Program-made: the position numbers and the translations under genes
The notes under the pieces: model-generated
Database searches by the model: none
Seen by the model: the letters and a program-made list of their open reading frames with translations, nothing else
Told to the model about the DNA's origin: nothing
In this document: positions 19,729 through 28,790 of the stretch, piece after piece
Position numbering within the stretch: position 1 is the stretch's first letter
Layout of the letters: every line of letters begins with the position of its first letter
From: Actinomycetes bacterium
GTDB taxonomy: Bacteria > Actinomycetota > Acidimicrobiia > Acidimicrobiales > Palsa-688
NCBI GenBank assembly: GCA_021828475.1
Contig: JAJZIY010000007.1
Coordinates: 30,871-94,870 of the forward strand
Length of the DNA stretch: 64,000 nt
Reading direction: 5' to 3'

Positions 19729-21470
19729 GCACCATCGCCTCTCCCGCCCACGGTGCCGTGGCCTCTGTCCACGGCCTCGCCACCCACCTGGCCGCCGCCA
19801 CCGGCAGCGGGTGCACGATCGACGGTGTGACCGGCAAGATAACCGGCCTCTGCACGGCAAAGGGCTCGATATCGCTGCCTGTCAACTACGCCGCCCTGGT
19901 CCCAATGCTCGTCCTGTTCGGCGCGGCGCTGGTCGTGCTGCTGCTGTCGGCCACGATGCCCAAGCGGCCCTACACCAGCCCCTGGCCGGCGGTCCCCGGG
20001 TTGTGGGCGAGCATCACCGCCCTGGCCGGGATCGGGACCGTTGTCGACGGGCTGGTCCAGTGGCACGACGTCGGAGGCAGTGGAGTGGTGCCCCTCGCCC
20101 TGGGCGACCAGCTCTTCTACGACCACATGACGGCGTTCTTCGTGATCATGTTCGGGGCCGCGACGGTGCTCGGGGCGCTAATCTCCGACGGCTATCTGGT
20201 CCGGGAGGGCCTCGACGGCCCCGAGCCCTACGTGCTCATGCTCGCGTGCTCGGCCGGGGCCGTGCTGATGGCACAGGCTGCGGGGCTCATCAGCCTCTTC
20301 CTGGGCCTCGAGATCATGTCGATCTCCCTCTACGCCATGTCCGCCTACCACCGCAAGCGGGCGGCGTCGGGCGAGGCGGGCCTCAAGTACTTCGTGCTGG
20401 GCTCGTTCGCCTCGGCCATCTTCATCTACGGGGCCGCCCTCATCTACGGGGCAACCGGCTCGACCCAGTACCTCAACATCATCAGCTTCCTCATCAGCAA
20501 CGCCGTCGTCCACAACGGAGTCCTGCTGGCCGGCATGGGACTGGTGATCGCCGGGCTGGCCTTCAAGGTCGCCGCCGTGCCTTTCCACTTCTGGGCGCCG
20601 GACGTCTACCAGGGCGCGCCCACCCCCTTCGTCGGCTACATGGCCGCCGTCGCGAAGGCCGGAGGTTTCGCCGGGCTCCTCAGGGTGCTCATGCTGGCGC
20701 TGCCGACCCAGGCATCGGACTGGCGGCCCATCATCTGGGGCCTGGCCACCGCCTCGGTGCTCTTCGGGTCCGTGCTCGCCCTGGCGCAGTCGGACCTGAA
20801 GAGGCTGCTGGCGTACTCGTCCGTCAGCCAGGCGGGCTACGTGCTCATAGGGCTGCAGCCCGGCACCACCGGCGGTGTGACGGCCGTCTGCTTCTACCTC
20901 TTCACCTACACCTTCATGGTCATCGGCACCTTCGCCATCGTGGGCGTGGTCCAGGGCCGTGGTGAGGCACGCAACGACCTGAGCTCGGTCCGCGGCCTGG
21001 CCGCACGCAGCCCCTGGCTGGCCGCCTCCATGCTCGTACTGCTGCTCGGGCAGGCTGGTATCCCCTTGACGAGCGGCTTCCTCGGCAAGTGGGTGGTCAT
21101 AGCCGCCGCCATCAACAAGGGCCAGTACGCCCTGGGCCTCATCGGCATGCTCGGCGCTGCCATCGCCGCCTTCATCTACCTGAGGGTGGCCCTGCTCATG
21201 TTCATGGCACCGGAGCCGACGACGGCTGTCGTCGACGTCGAGGCGCCCGCCATGGCGTACGCCGGTGGTGACCTCCAGTCGATCGCCACCGCCGGGCTCA
21301 GCGGGCGCGACACCGTGCTCGTCCTGCGGGCACCGCCGGCCAGCCGCCTCCGGGTGCCCACGCCCACGGCGGCGGTGGTCGTCATCTGCGTCGCCTTCAC
21401 CATCTTCGCCGGGGTGTCGACGCCCCTGCTCTCGCTGAGCCACGCCATCACCCTGCCCTGGTACATGTAG
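19725..21470 (+). CDS. nuoN: NADH-quinone oxidoreductase subunit N
   Basis: Third antiporter-like subunit, 581 residues and about 14 helices, closing the 14-gene operon. Conserved blocks are ISLFLGLEIMSISLYAMSAY, KYFVLGSFASAIFIYGAALI, VPFHFWAPDVYQGAPTPF and LAYSSVSQAGYVLIG. An extra N-terminal stretch of about 45 residues precedes the first helix, and the end contains a hydrophilic loop before a last helix. Only a weak GC-rich hairpin (about 21475-21491) follows before the convergent next gene. Confidence 0.95.
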   Translation: MSTIASPAHGAVASVHGLATHLAAATGSGCTIDGVTGKITGLCTAKGSISLPVNYAALVPMLVLFGAALVVLLLSATMPKRPYTSPWPAVPGLWASITALAGIGTVVDGLVQWHDVGGSGVVPLALGDQLFYDHMTAFFVIMFGAATVLGALISDGYLVREGLDGPEPYVLMLACSAGAVLMAQAAGLISLFLGLEIMSISLYAMSAYHRKRAASGEAGLKYFVLGSFASAIFIYGAALIYGATGSTQYLNIISFLISNAVVHNGVLLAGMGLVIAGLAFKVAAVPFHFWAPDVYQGAPTPFVGYMAAVAKAGGFAGLLRVLMLALPTQASDWRPIIWGLATASVLFGSVLALAQSDLKRLLAYSSVSQAGYVLIGLQPGTTGGVTAVCFYLFTYTFMVIGTFAIVGVVQGRGEARNDLSSVRGLAARSPWLAASMLVLLLGQAGIPLTSGFLGKWVVIAAAINKGQYALGLIGMLGAAIAAFIYLRVALLMFMAPEPTTAVVDVEAPAMAYAGGDLQSIATAGLSGRDTVLVLRAPPASRLRVPTPTAAVVVICVAFTIFAGVSTPLLSLSHAITLPWYM

Positions 21471-21584
21471 CCCTCCGGCCTGGCCGGCCGGCTCCGCCGC
21501 GCACGTTCGCGTCGCCACGCCGGCTCGCGGCCCCACCCCAGCGGCGCTCGGCCCGGCCCCACCATCGGCCCCCTGCCGTGGCGC

Positions 21585-24500
21585 TCAGGCGGTAGGGACG
21601 GTGGCCTCGGGCCCGCGCTGCCTGGGCGGCACCAGGAACCGGCCGATGACGGGCAGCTCCCAGAAGGACTCGGCCCGGGCCACGGCCACGGCGACGGCCA
21701 CGGCGTGCTCGGCGGAGTCGTAGACGACGTAGCGCGGCTGCCAGATCGGGTCGAACTTGGCGTTGAACCGCCAGAGGGACTCGATCTGCATCGACCCGCT
21801 CATGCGCTTGAGCAGCCAGCTCTGAGCCTTCTGGGTGACGCCGTCACCCGTCTCGCCTGCCAGGACGGCACGCATGGTGGCGAAGTTGAGGCCCAAGCCC
21901 TTGTAGCCGCGCTCGCCCAGGTAGCGGACGGTCTCTACTATGGCGAAGTCGATCAGCCCGTTTGGGTGCTCGGCGTTGTCCCGGCGCATCAGGTCCAGGG
22001 AGAAGCCCTCGATCGCCGGGGCGGGCACGTACTGGCAGAAAGCCACGGCCGGCCCAGCCCCGCAGCGCGCTGGCGCCCCCGGCCCGGGCAGCGAACCTGC
22101 TTCGCCCCCCCGCAGCGCAGCAGGAGCGCCGTGCGGCGGGGCCGGCCCCGCAGGGGCGTCCTCCGCCCCGGCGAGCGGGCCGTGCACCACGGCCAGCAGC
22201 AGGCCCTGGTCGGACGGGTCGAAGATGCGCCCGAGAGTCATGGAGAAGCCGCGCTCGACCCCTCCGCGGCGGCTCTTGGTCATGACCGCCTCCAACTCGG
22301 CTGCCAGCTCGCGCGGCACGGTGGCGGGGTCGTGGAAGGAGATGCTGTAGCCGTAGCGGGCCACGCGCTTGACAGCCTGGCGCAGGCCCTTGAACTTCCC
22401 GCCCTCCAGGGAGAACTCGCCCACCCTGACAACGGCCTCGTCACCCACGTAGAGGTCGTGCATACCGTTGGAGCGGTAGACCGGTAGCCAGTCCTCCGAG
22501 GCGCCGAGCACGGCGAGCACCCAGCCCTGGCCGTCCGCGTACTGGCGGAAGGCGCGCCATGCCGCCTCCCGCTGCACGACCGGCCCGACCGGGTCGGGAG
22601 ACACCAGGCAGACCCCGCCGTACACGGCGTAGGCGACAAGGGTGTCGGCCCAGAAGAAGAACTTCTTGTCGGACCGCAGCGAGAAGTAGTCCAGGGTCCC
22701 CCCGCCGTGGCGCCTGACGAGCTCGCGTGCCCGCTCTACGCCGCCCCCTCCCGAGCGCGCCCGCTTGTCCACCACCGGCCTGAACAACATCCAGGCGGCC
22801 GCCACTGTCAGCCCCGCTGTTATCGACGACATGGCCACCGTGAAGAAGTCGTCGAGGCGCCCGGGCAGAGGCACGTGCGTGAGGGCCACCATCCGCTCCA
22901 CCGTGGCCAGGAAGGCCTGGCCCCAGCCGATCCTGGCGACGTGGCGGTGGTGGAGCCGGGTACTGAACCACGAGCTGCCCTCCAGGGTCAGGGTCCCGGC
23001 CAGCACGGCCAGCGCGGCCACACCGGCCAGCCTGACCAGGCCACGGCGCAGCGGGGGCAGGTCGCTGGCAGCCCGGAACGAGCCTCGCCGGGCCCAGAGG
23101 AAAGCGGCGACAACCAATGCGACGAGGGCGCCGGGGATGCTGCCCGCCTTCAGGAAGTGCAGGACGGCGACCGACAGGAGCACCGCCTGGCAGACCAGGT
23201 ATGCGCGGCGCTGGCCCCGGCGTATGCCCCGCGCCAGCATGAGCAGGCCGGTGCCGCCCAGAGCGGTGAGGGCGCCGGCTGCCTGAGGGACGGCCAGGGG
23301 CAGCACCTGGCGGAGCATGTCGAGCCGGTGTGCCACGGGCGCAGACAGCGCCGACAGGACCGATACGAGACCGGCGGCCGCCACGACGACGGCGGCCAGG
23401 CGCCGGCTGCGGCGGTGGGGAGCGTTGACTGCAGGCGCCTCCGGCCACGACGGGCCGTTGGGGAACGTAGCCACGACCAGGGGGACCGGCCCCCGATGCC
23501 GGACGGGCCCGCCGCTGTCGGCGCGGGTGGCCCGGTCGGCGCCCGGCCCGGACGCCGGCACCGGCTCCGGCTGGCGGGCCATGGGGCCGCGCGCAGTCAG
23601 GCCCGGCACCCTGGCGACGGCCCTCTCGGCCAGGGTGGCTCCCTCGACCAGCACGTGACCGAACAGGAGCCTGGCGTGCAGGTCCGCTCCGGCCTCCAGC
23701 TCCAACCAACCCAGCCGCCGCGTGGCCAGGAACGGCGAGGGCAGGCCGAGCACCAGCGACCTGGGCGGGTACTCGCTCACCACGTCGCAGCAGGCGCCGA
23801 CGTTGGCGTAGAAGCCTCGGCCGACGCGGACCAGCTCCGCCCGACCGGTCCCCCCGCTCACCAGCCCGGTCAGGCCTTCGTGGACGACCTGGCGGGCATT
23901 GGCGCGAGCCGGCTCGTTGAGGTCCGCAGGCAGAGCGGTGCGCCCAGAGAAGGCCAGCCAGACCTGGCGGACGGAGGCGGCAGCCAGGGCCAGCAGGACC
24001 ACCAGCTCCAGGGCGGCAGCGCCGACAGCCGTCTCGAGCAGGGGCCCGGCCACCTTGTGCGCTGGCCGCAGCAGTGCCAGGGGTAACCGGGCGAGCATGG
24101 CGACGGCCACGGGCAGGAGGAGCAGCCAGGCCCTCTTGGCGAACTGGCGGTACACCAGGCGCGAAGCCACGAAGCGGGGGCTCGCCGCAGGGTCGTCGAG
24201 CTGGGAGAGCCCCGCCAGCCAGCCACTCGTGCCACCCTTCCAGACGCCCGGGATCACCTCGGCCAGGCGCTGCCTCCCCGCCTGGTGCTGGAGCGTGGCC
24301 GCGGCCGGGTCGGTGCCGGCGGCCACGCCTCCGGCCGCAGCCGGCACCCGGGGCCCGCCCGGCCTCGCGATGGTCGCCGCCCCGGCCGTGGCCACGCGTA
24401 CCTGGCCGGGGGATGGTGCTGCGAACAGGTCCCGGCCCGCCTCCACCCGCACCGAACGCGTGCCGGCGGCGGCGGCCAGCTCCAGGACCAGTGCGGGGGC

Positions 24501-24863
24501 GACCAAGGCGCCTGTGGCCGCCACCACCGCGTCAGCCGCGAGCACCGAGCACCCGAGCCAGGCGTCGGCGGTGCCGGGCAGGAGGACGACATGGCGTCCC
24601 GGCCCCGCTGCGAAGAGGGCGAAGGCGTCGCGCAGCCCGGGGTGGGCGTCCAGGGACGCTTTCGCCGCAGCGGGGGTACCGGCGCAGTCGAAGAGGTCCC
24701 CCGCCACCACGACCGCTCCCGGGCCGCTCCACGCAGCGATGGTGCGCGTCAGCTCGGAGGCGGCGGCGACCGACGCCGTCGTCGCCTGCTCGCCGAGCCG
24801 CAGCCCGCCGACGACAACCGCCCGCGCCCCGACAGGCAGGCAGAGCACGAGGTCGTCTGTCAC
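21585..24863 (-). CDS. Large membrane protein with MprF/LPG-synthase-like C-terminal domain and degenerate metallophosphoesterase N-terminus
   Basis: About 1092 residues. Residues 1-230 or so follow a calcineurin-like phosphoesterase layout, but key metal ligands are replaced: the usual D-x-H (DLHLGE) reads GLRLGEQ and the usual GNHD reads GTAD, while GDLFD is kept. Two helices, a linker and about six more helices follow. The C-terminal 340 residues match the DUF2156 acyltransferase fold of phosphatidylglycerol lysyltransferases (TLDYFSLRSDKKFFFW, SISFHDPATVPRELAAELEA, GFSLDLMRRDNAEHPNGLID, LGLNFATMRAVLAGE). Such enzymes transfer an amino acid from aminoacyl-tRNA to a lipid; the substrate here is unknown. 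I chose GTG 24863; another GTG at 24893 is in frame. It is divergent from a HAD gene with 17 bp between starts. Confidence 0.75.
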   Translation of the reverse strand: MTDDLVLCLPVGARAVVVGGLRLGEQATTASVAAASELTRTIAAWSGPGAVVVAGDLFDCAGTPAAAKASLDAHPGLRDAFALFAAGPGRHVVLLPGTADAWLGCSVLAADAVVAATGALVAPALVLELAAAAGTRSVRVEAGRDLFAAPSPGQVRVATAGAATIARPGGPRVPAAAGGVAAGTDPAAATLQHQAGRQRLAEVIPGVWKGGTSGWLAGLSQLDDPAASPRFVASRLVYRQFAKRAWLLLLPVAVAMLARLPLALLRPAHKVAGPLLETAVGAAALELVVLLALAAASVRQVWLAFSGRTALPADLNEPARANARQVVHEGLTGLVSGGTGRAELVRVGRGFYANVGACCDVVSEYPPRSLVLGLPSPFLATRRLGWLELEAGADLHARLLFGHVLVEGATLAERAVARVPGLTARGPMARQPEPVPASGPGADRATRADSGGPVRHRGPVPLVVATFPNGPSWPEAPAVNAPHRRSRRLAAVVVAAAGLVSVLSALSAPVAHRLDMLRQVLPLAVPQAAGALTALGGTGLLMLARGIRRGQRRAYLVCQAVLLSVAVLHFLKAGSIPGALVALVVAAFLWARRGSFRAASDLPPLRRGLVRLAGVAALAVLAGTLTLEGSSWFSTRLHHRHVARIGWGQAFLATVERMVALTHVPLPGRLDDFFTVAMSSITAGLTVAAAWMLFRPVVDKRARSGGGGVERARELVRRHGGGTLDYFSLRSDKKFFFWADTLVAYAVYGGVCLVSPDPVGPVVQREAAWRAFRQYADGQGWVLAVLGASEDWLPVYRSNGMHDLYVGDEAVVRVGEFSLEGGKFKGLRQAVKRVARYGYSISFHDPATVPRELAAELEAVMTKSRRGGVERGFSMTLGRIFDPSDQGLLLAVVHGPLAGAEDAPAGPAPPHGAPAALRGGEAGSLPGPGAPARCGAGPAVAFCQYVPAPAIEGFSLDLMRRDNAEHPNGLIDFAIVETVRYLGERGYKGLGLNFATMRAVLAGETGDGVTQKAQSWLLKRMSGSMQIESLWRFNAKFDPIWQPRYVVYDSAEHAVAVAVAVARAESFWELPVIGRFLVPPRQRGPEATVPTA

Positions 24864-24880
24864 CAACCTATTCTGACCCC

Positions 24881-25411
24881 ATGCAGCCTGCACCGGCCGG
24901 CAAAGCCCCGTCTGGCGAGGCCGCCCATGGGCCCGGCCAGGAGTCCTGGACCTGGAGGGGGGACGAGGTCCGGGGCCGGGCGGCGGTGTTCGACCTCGAC
25001 GGTGTCCTCTCCGACGCGGCTGCGCGCCAACACCTGCTCGAGGGCCCCCGCCCCGATTGGGAGGCCTTCTTCGCCGCCTCGGGTGACGACCCCCTCGTCG
25101 AGGACGTGGCCACCCTGTTGGGCCTGCTCGCGCCGGATCTGGCCGTGGTGCTGCTGACCGCCCGCCCCAGCCGGGTCCGGGAGCTGACCCTGGACTGGCT
25201 CGGTCGGCACGGCCTGCGCTGGGACCTGCTCGTGATGCGTCGCGACGGCGACCGCCGCCCGGCCAGGCAGTTCAAGCAGGAGGCGGTGCGGGCGCTGCGG
25301 CGCGGCGGCCTGGACCTGCGCCTCTGCTTCGAGGACGACCGGCGCAATGTCGAGGCCATCCGGGCCGAGGGTGTGCCATGCGTCTACATCCATTCCGGCT
25401 ACTACGACTGA
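24881..25411 (+). CDS. HAD-superfamily phosphatase, polynucleotide 3'-phosphatase-like
   Basis: A 176-residue protein with HAD motif I at AVFDLDGVLSD, motif II in VVLLTARPSRVRE and a late acidic motif in LCFEDDRRNVEAIRAEGV. The layout (DLDG followed by a W-x-x-F segment, TARP, then FEDD-N-V) is close to the phosphatase half of T4 polynucleotide kinase, so a nucleic-acid 3'-phosphate may be the substrate; this is inference. TATTCT lies six bases upstream of the ATG, suggesting a leaderless mRNA. An N-terminal extension of about 30 residues precedes the domain. Confidence 0.75.
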   Translation: MQPAPAGKAPSGEAAHGPGQESWTWRGDEVRGRAAVFDLDGVLSDAAARQHLLEGPRPDWEAFFAASGDDPLVEDVATLLGLLAPDLAVVLLTARPSRVRELTLDWLGRHGLRWDLLVMRRDGDRRPARQFKQEAVRALRRGGLDLRLCFEDDRRNVEAIRAEGVPCVYIHSGYYD

Positions 25412-25512
25412 GCGGGGCGGTGCGGATGTGACCGAACACCGAGGTCATGGCCCAAGGCCCTCAGTTTTCTCTCAGCCGGGCAAGCTACCCTGGGCTCTGA
25501 GGTGCTTGTGAA

Positions 25513-26382
25513 ATGAACCGCAACAACTTCAAGACCGCCATCCTGCTCGCCCTCCTCGGCGCCCTGTGCCTCGGCATCGGCGCCTTCTTCGGCCAGCAGG
25601 GGCTCATCATCGGCCTCGCGATCGGGCTGGTCTTCGTCGGTGGCTCGTACTGGTTCTCCGACAAGATCGCCATCAAGGCCGCCCGGGCCGTGCCCGTCTC
25701 GGAGGCCCAGATGCCCCAGTACTACGAGATCGTGCGCGAGCTCACCACCAAGGCGGGCATGCCCATGCCCCGGCTGTACGTCTCGCCCGCCGCCCAGCCC
25801 AACGCCTTCGCCACCGGCCGCAACCCCAAGCACGCTGCGGTCGCCGTCACCCAGGGCATCCTGCAGTTCTGCACCTGGTCCGAGCTGCGGGGCGTCCTGG
25901 CCCACGAGATCAGCCACGTGCGCAACCGCGACATACTGACCTCGTCGGTGGCTGCCTCCATCGCCATGGGCATCACGTTCCTGGCTCGGATGGCCGCCTG
26001 GAGCGGGCTCTTCTTCGGCGGTGGCCAGGGCGGCCGGCGCAACCAGGAGGAGAACATCTTCGGCCTGCTGGCCATGATGATCCTCGCTCCCCTCGCCGCC
26101 ACCCTGTTGCAGCTGGCTCTGTCCAGGAGCCGCGAGTACGAGGCGGACCGTGACGGCGCCCGCCTCATCGGGGACGGCGAGCCCCTCGCCTCGGCGCTCC
26201 AGAAGCTCGACATGGCTTCGCGGCGCCAGCCGATGCCGGTACCCAAGGAGATGGCTGCGCTGTTCATCGTCAACCCGCTCAACGGTCGGCGGGTCAGCTT
26301 CTCCAAATGGTTCGCTGACCACCCGCCCACCGACCAGAGGATCGCCCGCCTGCGCTCGCGCCAGTGGGCCCAGAAGTTCTGA
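25513..26382 (+). CDS. htpX: Zinc metalloprotease HtpX
   Basis: A membrane-bound M48 peptidase for quality control of membrane proteins. The 289 residues contain two N-terminal helices (about 8-27 and 30-48), the zinc motif HEISH ([14 protein letters not shown]), two further helices, and the third ligand region [17 protein letters not shown]. The end [20 protein letters not shown] is family-typical. The ATG is about 21 bases after TACCCT, a plausible -10. Confidence 0.93.
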   Translation: MNRNNFKTAILLALLGALCLGIGAFFGQQGLIIGLAIGLVFVGGSYWFSDKIAIKAARAVPVSEAQMPQYYEIVRELTTKAGMPMPRLYVSPAAQPNAFATGRNPKHAAVAVTQGILQFCTWSELRGVLAHEISHVRNRDILTSSVAASIAMGITFLARMAAWSGLFFGGGQGGRRNQEENIFGLLAMMILAPLAATLLQLALSRSREYEADRDGARLIGDGEPLASALQKLDMASRRQPMPVPKEMAALFIVNPLNGRRVSFSKWFADHPPTDQRIARLRSRQWAQKF

Positions 26383-26403
26383 CCACAGGCGCGGCCCGGG
26401 CCT

Positions 26404-26442
26404 GACAGCCTCCGGCCGGCCCGGCCTGCCCGGCCGGCTGTC
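26404..26442. terminator. Hairpin between convergent htpX and yajQ
   Basis: GACAG...CCGGCCGG (26404-26408, 26412-26419) pairs with CCGGCCGG-CTGTC (26430-26442), giving a 13-bp stem with a 3-base bulge and a 10-base loop. It lies between two convergent genes and touches the yajQ stop codon. A T-tract is absent, as is common in high-GC actinomycetes. It could stop transcription from both sides. Confidence 0.6.
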
Positions 26443-26929
26443 AGTCCCGGAAGTTCTCGAACTGCAGCGGGATGCCGAAGTCGTGCTCGCGCAGCGCCAC
26501 GATCGTCGTCTGGAGGTCGTCGCGCTTCTTGGCGTTGACCCGGACCTGGTCGCCCTGGGTCGACGAGGCGACGCCCTTGGGCGCGTTGTCCTTGACGAAC
26601 TTGTTGATGGCCCGGGCCTGGTCCGAGTCGATGCCGGCCTTGAGCGTGACCACTTGGCGCACCGTGCCCTTGGACGCCTCCTCGACCTTGCCGTAGTCCA
26701 ACGCCTTCAGCGACACCTTGCGGCGCACCATCTTCTCCTCGACCACCTGGACGACGGCGCGCAGCCGGTCCTCGGTGGACGAACGCAGGGTCAACTCGTG
26801 CCCGGCCAACTCCACCGAGCTGGAGGTGCCCTTGAAGTCGAAGCGGCTCTCGATCTCGCGTGCCGCCTGGTCGACAGCGTTACGGATCTCCTGCATGTCC
26901 ACCTGGGAGACGACGTCAAACGTAGGCAT
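26441..26929 (-). CDS. YajQ family nucleotide-binding protein
   Basis: A 162-residue protein covering the whole YajQ family: N-terminal MPTFDVVSQVDMQEIRNAVD, then ESRFDFKGTSSSVEL, the second domain with LKAGIDSDQARAINKFVKD, and the end FGIPLQFENFRD. YajQ proteins bind nucleotides or RNA; some are c-di-GMP effectors. I chose ATG 26929 because homology starts there and TAGCGT lies seven bases upstream, fitting a leaderless transcript. The longer open frame to 27001 would run over the tRNA. Confidence 0.92.
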   Translation of the reverse strand: MPTFDVVSQVDMQEIRNAVDQAAREIESRFDFKGTSSSVELAGHELTLRSSTEDRLRAVVQVVEEKMVRRKVSLKALDYGKVEEASKGTVRQVVTLKAGIDSDQARAINKFVKDNAPKGVASSTQGDQVRVNAKKRDDLQTTIVALREHDFGIPLQFENFRD

Positions 26930-26979
26930 GCGCCACACGCTAGCCTTGTAGGGCCTGAGGGCCTCAACCCCCTCAGCAT

Positions 26980-27062
26980 GGGTCGGTGCCCGAGTGGACA
27001 ATGGGAGCAGACTGTAAATCTGCCGGCTAGCGCCTACGGAGGTTCGAATCCTTCCCGGCCCA
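26980..27062 (+). tRNA. tRNA-Tyr (GUA)
   Basis: An 83-nt class II tRNA. The acceptor stem GGGTCGG pairs with CCGGCCC (one G-U). The anticodon stem-loop is GCAGA-CTGTAAA-TCTGC with anticodon GTA. A variable arm is present, and the T arm is GGAGG-TTCGAAT-CCTTC. The discriminator is A at 27062. CCA is not encoded (the next bases are CCT). Confidence 0.95.
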
Positions 27063-27118
27063 CCTCCTCTGACCAGGGGATTCGCTGAGGCGAGCTCCCC
27101 GGTCGGAGTTGGCCAGGT

Positions 27119-27628
27119 TTAGGTGTTGTCCTGTACGTACTGCTCGGGCGACTTGTCCGTCCTGTCGATGTTGCGGCCGTCACGGTGGCGGCCGTGGAAG
27201 ACGGCCCAGGCGGTGCCCAGCCTCTGGCGCTGCTCTGGCGAGGCCGTGGCCCTCAGGTCCGCCAGAGCGCCCCGCTCCTCCTCGGCGATGTGGTCGCTGT
27301 TGGCCTTGCGGGCCGCTGTCACAGCTGCCCACCACCCGTCGCTGCCGGGCGCCTCGCCCGCCGCCCTGGCCACTGCGTCGCGTATCTGGTTGTGGTCCTT
27401 GATGGCGTCGTCCGTCTCCTCCTCGGCCCGCTGGCCGACCGAGAGCAGCTCGGGGTAGAAGATCTCCTCTTCGGCCGCGGCGTGCAGGTCCAGGTGGTCA
27501 CCCAGGGGTTGCCAGACGGCCCCCAGGTCGTCGGCCGAGGTGCCGGCGGCCCGCAGGTCGTCGAGTTGGGCGAAGCCACGGCGCAGCTGTTCGTGGTCCT
27601 CCAGGACCAGGTCGCAGATGTCAGGCAT
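27119..27628 (-). CDS. Hemerythrin-like (HHE domain) protein
   Basis: A 169-residue helical protein with the HHE pattern: LVLEDHEQLRRGF, DHLDLHAAAEEEIFYPEL and IKDHNQIRDAVARA, followed by NSDHIAEEERGALADLR. The His/Glu residues fit a di-iron site that binds O2, NO or iron. The last 30 residues are charged. I placed the start at ATG 27628, where homology begins; the frame is open further upstream across the palindrome. It is divergent from the ABC transporter operon. Confidence 0.85.
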   Translation of the reverse strand: MPDICDLVLEDHEQLRRGFAQLDDLRAAGTSADDLGAVWQPLGDHLDLHAAAEEEIFYPELLSVGQRAEEETDDAIKDHNQIRDAVARAAGEAPGSDGWWAAVTAARKANSDHIAEEERGALADLRATASPEQRQRLGTAWAVFHGRHRDGRNIDRTDKSPEQYVQDNT

Positions 27629-27773
27629 AGTGCTATTGCATACCCCGTAGGCGGGCTGAGCCCACATGGTCCGAGCGCCCGGGCGTCGCCGTCCAGGCCC
27701 ACCGCGGCCGGCGGCGCTCCGGCTCCGGCCCCGGCACCGTGCGATCGGCGCTCCCGACGAGGGCGACAGCGCC

Positions 27774-27811
27774 CACAACTCACCCATGACAAATGTCATG
27801 GGTGAGTTGTG
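27774..27811. repeat. 38-bp perfect palindrome
   Basis: Two 18-bp arms, beginning CACAACTCACCCATGACA, are separated only by AA. It lies between the divergent hemerythrin-like gene and the ABC exporter operon, 146 and 47 bases from their starts. There is no T-tract, and the position between divergent starts does not suit a terminator. An operator for a dimeric regulator, or a processed RNA hairpin, is possible. Confidence 0.8.
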
Positions 27812-27857
27812 CACGATCTCACTACCGCGTAAAGCCAGCCACGTTCACGATGGCGTC

Positions 27858-28790
27858 ATGGCCGCCGTCGGTGTGGACATGGCTGGAGTCAAGGCGATCG
27901 ACCTGACGAAGTCCTACGGCTCCGTCCAGGCCGTCAGCGGCATCGATTTTTCGATCGCACCCGGGGAGACGGTGGCCCTCCTCGGGCCGAACGGCGCCGG
28001 CAAGTCGACGACGATCGACATGGTCCTCGGGCTCTCCCGCCCGGACCGGGGCAGCGTGTCGGTGTTCGGTGTACCACCGGCGTCGGCGGTTCGCGCCGGC
28101 TGGGTGGGAGGGATGCTCCAGAGCGGGTTCCCACCCGACCTACTGAAGGTGCGCGAGTTCGTCACCTTGATGGCGTCGTACTACCCGCACCCTCTTCGCG
28201 TCGACGACGTGCTTCGCCTGACCGGAGCGCACGAGCTCGCCGATCGGTGGACCAAGAAGCTCTCGGGCGGTCAGGCCCAACGTGCCCGGGTCGCCGCAGC
28301 ACTCGTCGGCAACCCCGACCTGCTCGTGCTCGACGAGCCGACCGCCGGCATCGACGTCGAGGGCCGCCACGAGTTCTGGGAGGTGATGCGCGGGGTCGCA
28401 GCGCAGGGCAAGACGGTCATCTTCGCCACCCATTACCTGGAGGAGGCGGATGCCTTCGCAGACCGGATCGTGCTCATCGCCCGGGGCCGGATCGTCGCCG
28501 ACGGCCCGGCCACCGAGATCAAGGCCAAGGCCGGGTCACGCTCGGTCCGGGCGACGCTTCCACACGCCGACGTCGAAGCGCTGCGTGCCCTGCCGGGGGT
28601 TCGAGCCGTCGAGCGCCACGGCGACTCGGTGGTCCTGTCCTGCTCCGATGCGGACCGCGCGCTCGCCTCACTTTTCGCCAGGTTCCCCGAGGTACGCGAC
28701 GTGGAGGTACGAGGCGGAACGCTCGAAGAAGCCTTCCTCGAACTGACCGGAGACGGGAACGCACCTCGAGCTGAGGAGACGGGCAGATGA
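27858..28790 (+). CDS. ABC transporter ATP-binding protein
   Basis: A 310-residue ATPase of the multidrug/lipid exporter type (DrrA/CcmA-like). Walker A is LLGPNGAGKSTTIDMVLGL, the signature is LSGGQAQRARVAAAL, Walker B is LLVLDEPTAGID, and the switch histidine is in IFATHYLEEADAF. A C-terminal DUF4162-like extension follows (ATLPHADVEALRALPGV, EVRGGTLEEAFLELTGD). I placed the start at ATG 27858; ATG 27879 is possible. The stop overlaps the permease ATG, and a two-component system follows, so the four genes form a probable operon. Confidence 0.92.
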   Translation: MAAVGVDMAGVKAIDLTKSYGSVQAVSGIDFSIAPGETVALLGPNGAGKSTTIDMVLGLSRPDRGSVSVFGVPPASAVRAGWVGGMLQSGFPPDLLKVREFVTLMASYYPHPLRVDDVLRLTGAHELADRWTKKLSGGQAQRARVAAALVGNPDLLVLDEPTAGIDVEGRHEFWEVMRGVAAQGKTVIFATHYLEEADAFADRIVLIARGRIVADGPATEIKAKAGSRSVRATLPHADVEALRALPGVRAVERHGDSVVLSCSDADRALASLFARFPEVRDVEVRGGTLEEAFLELTGDGNAPRAEETGR

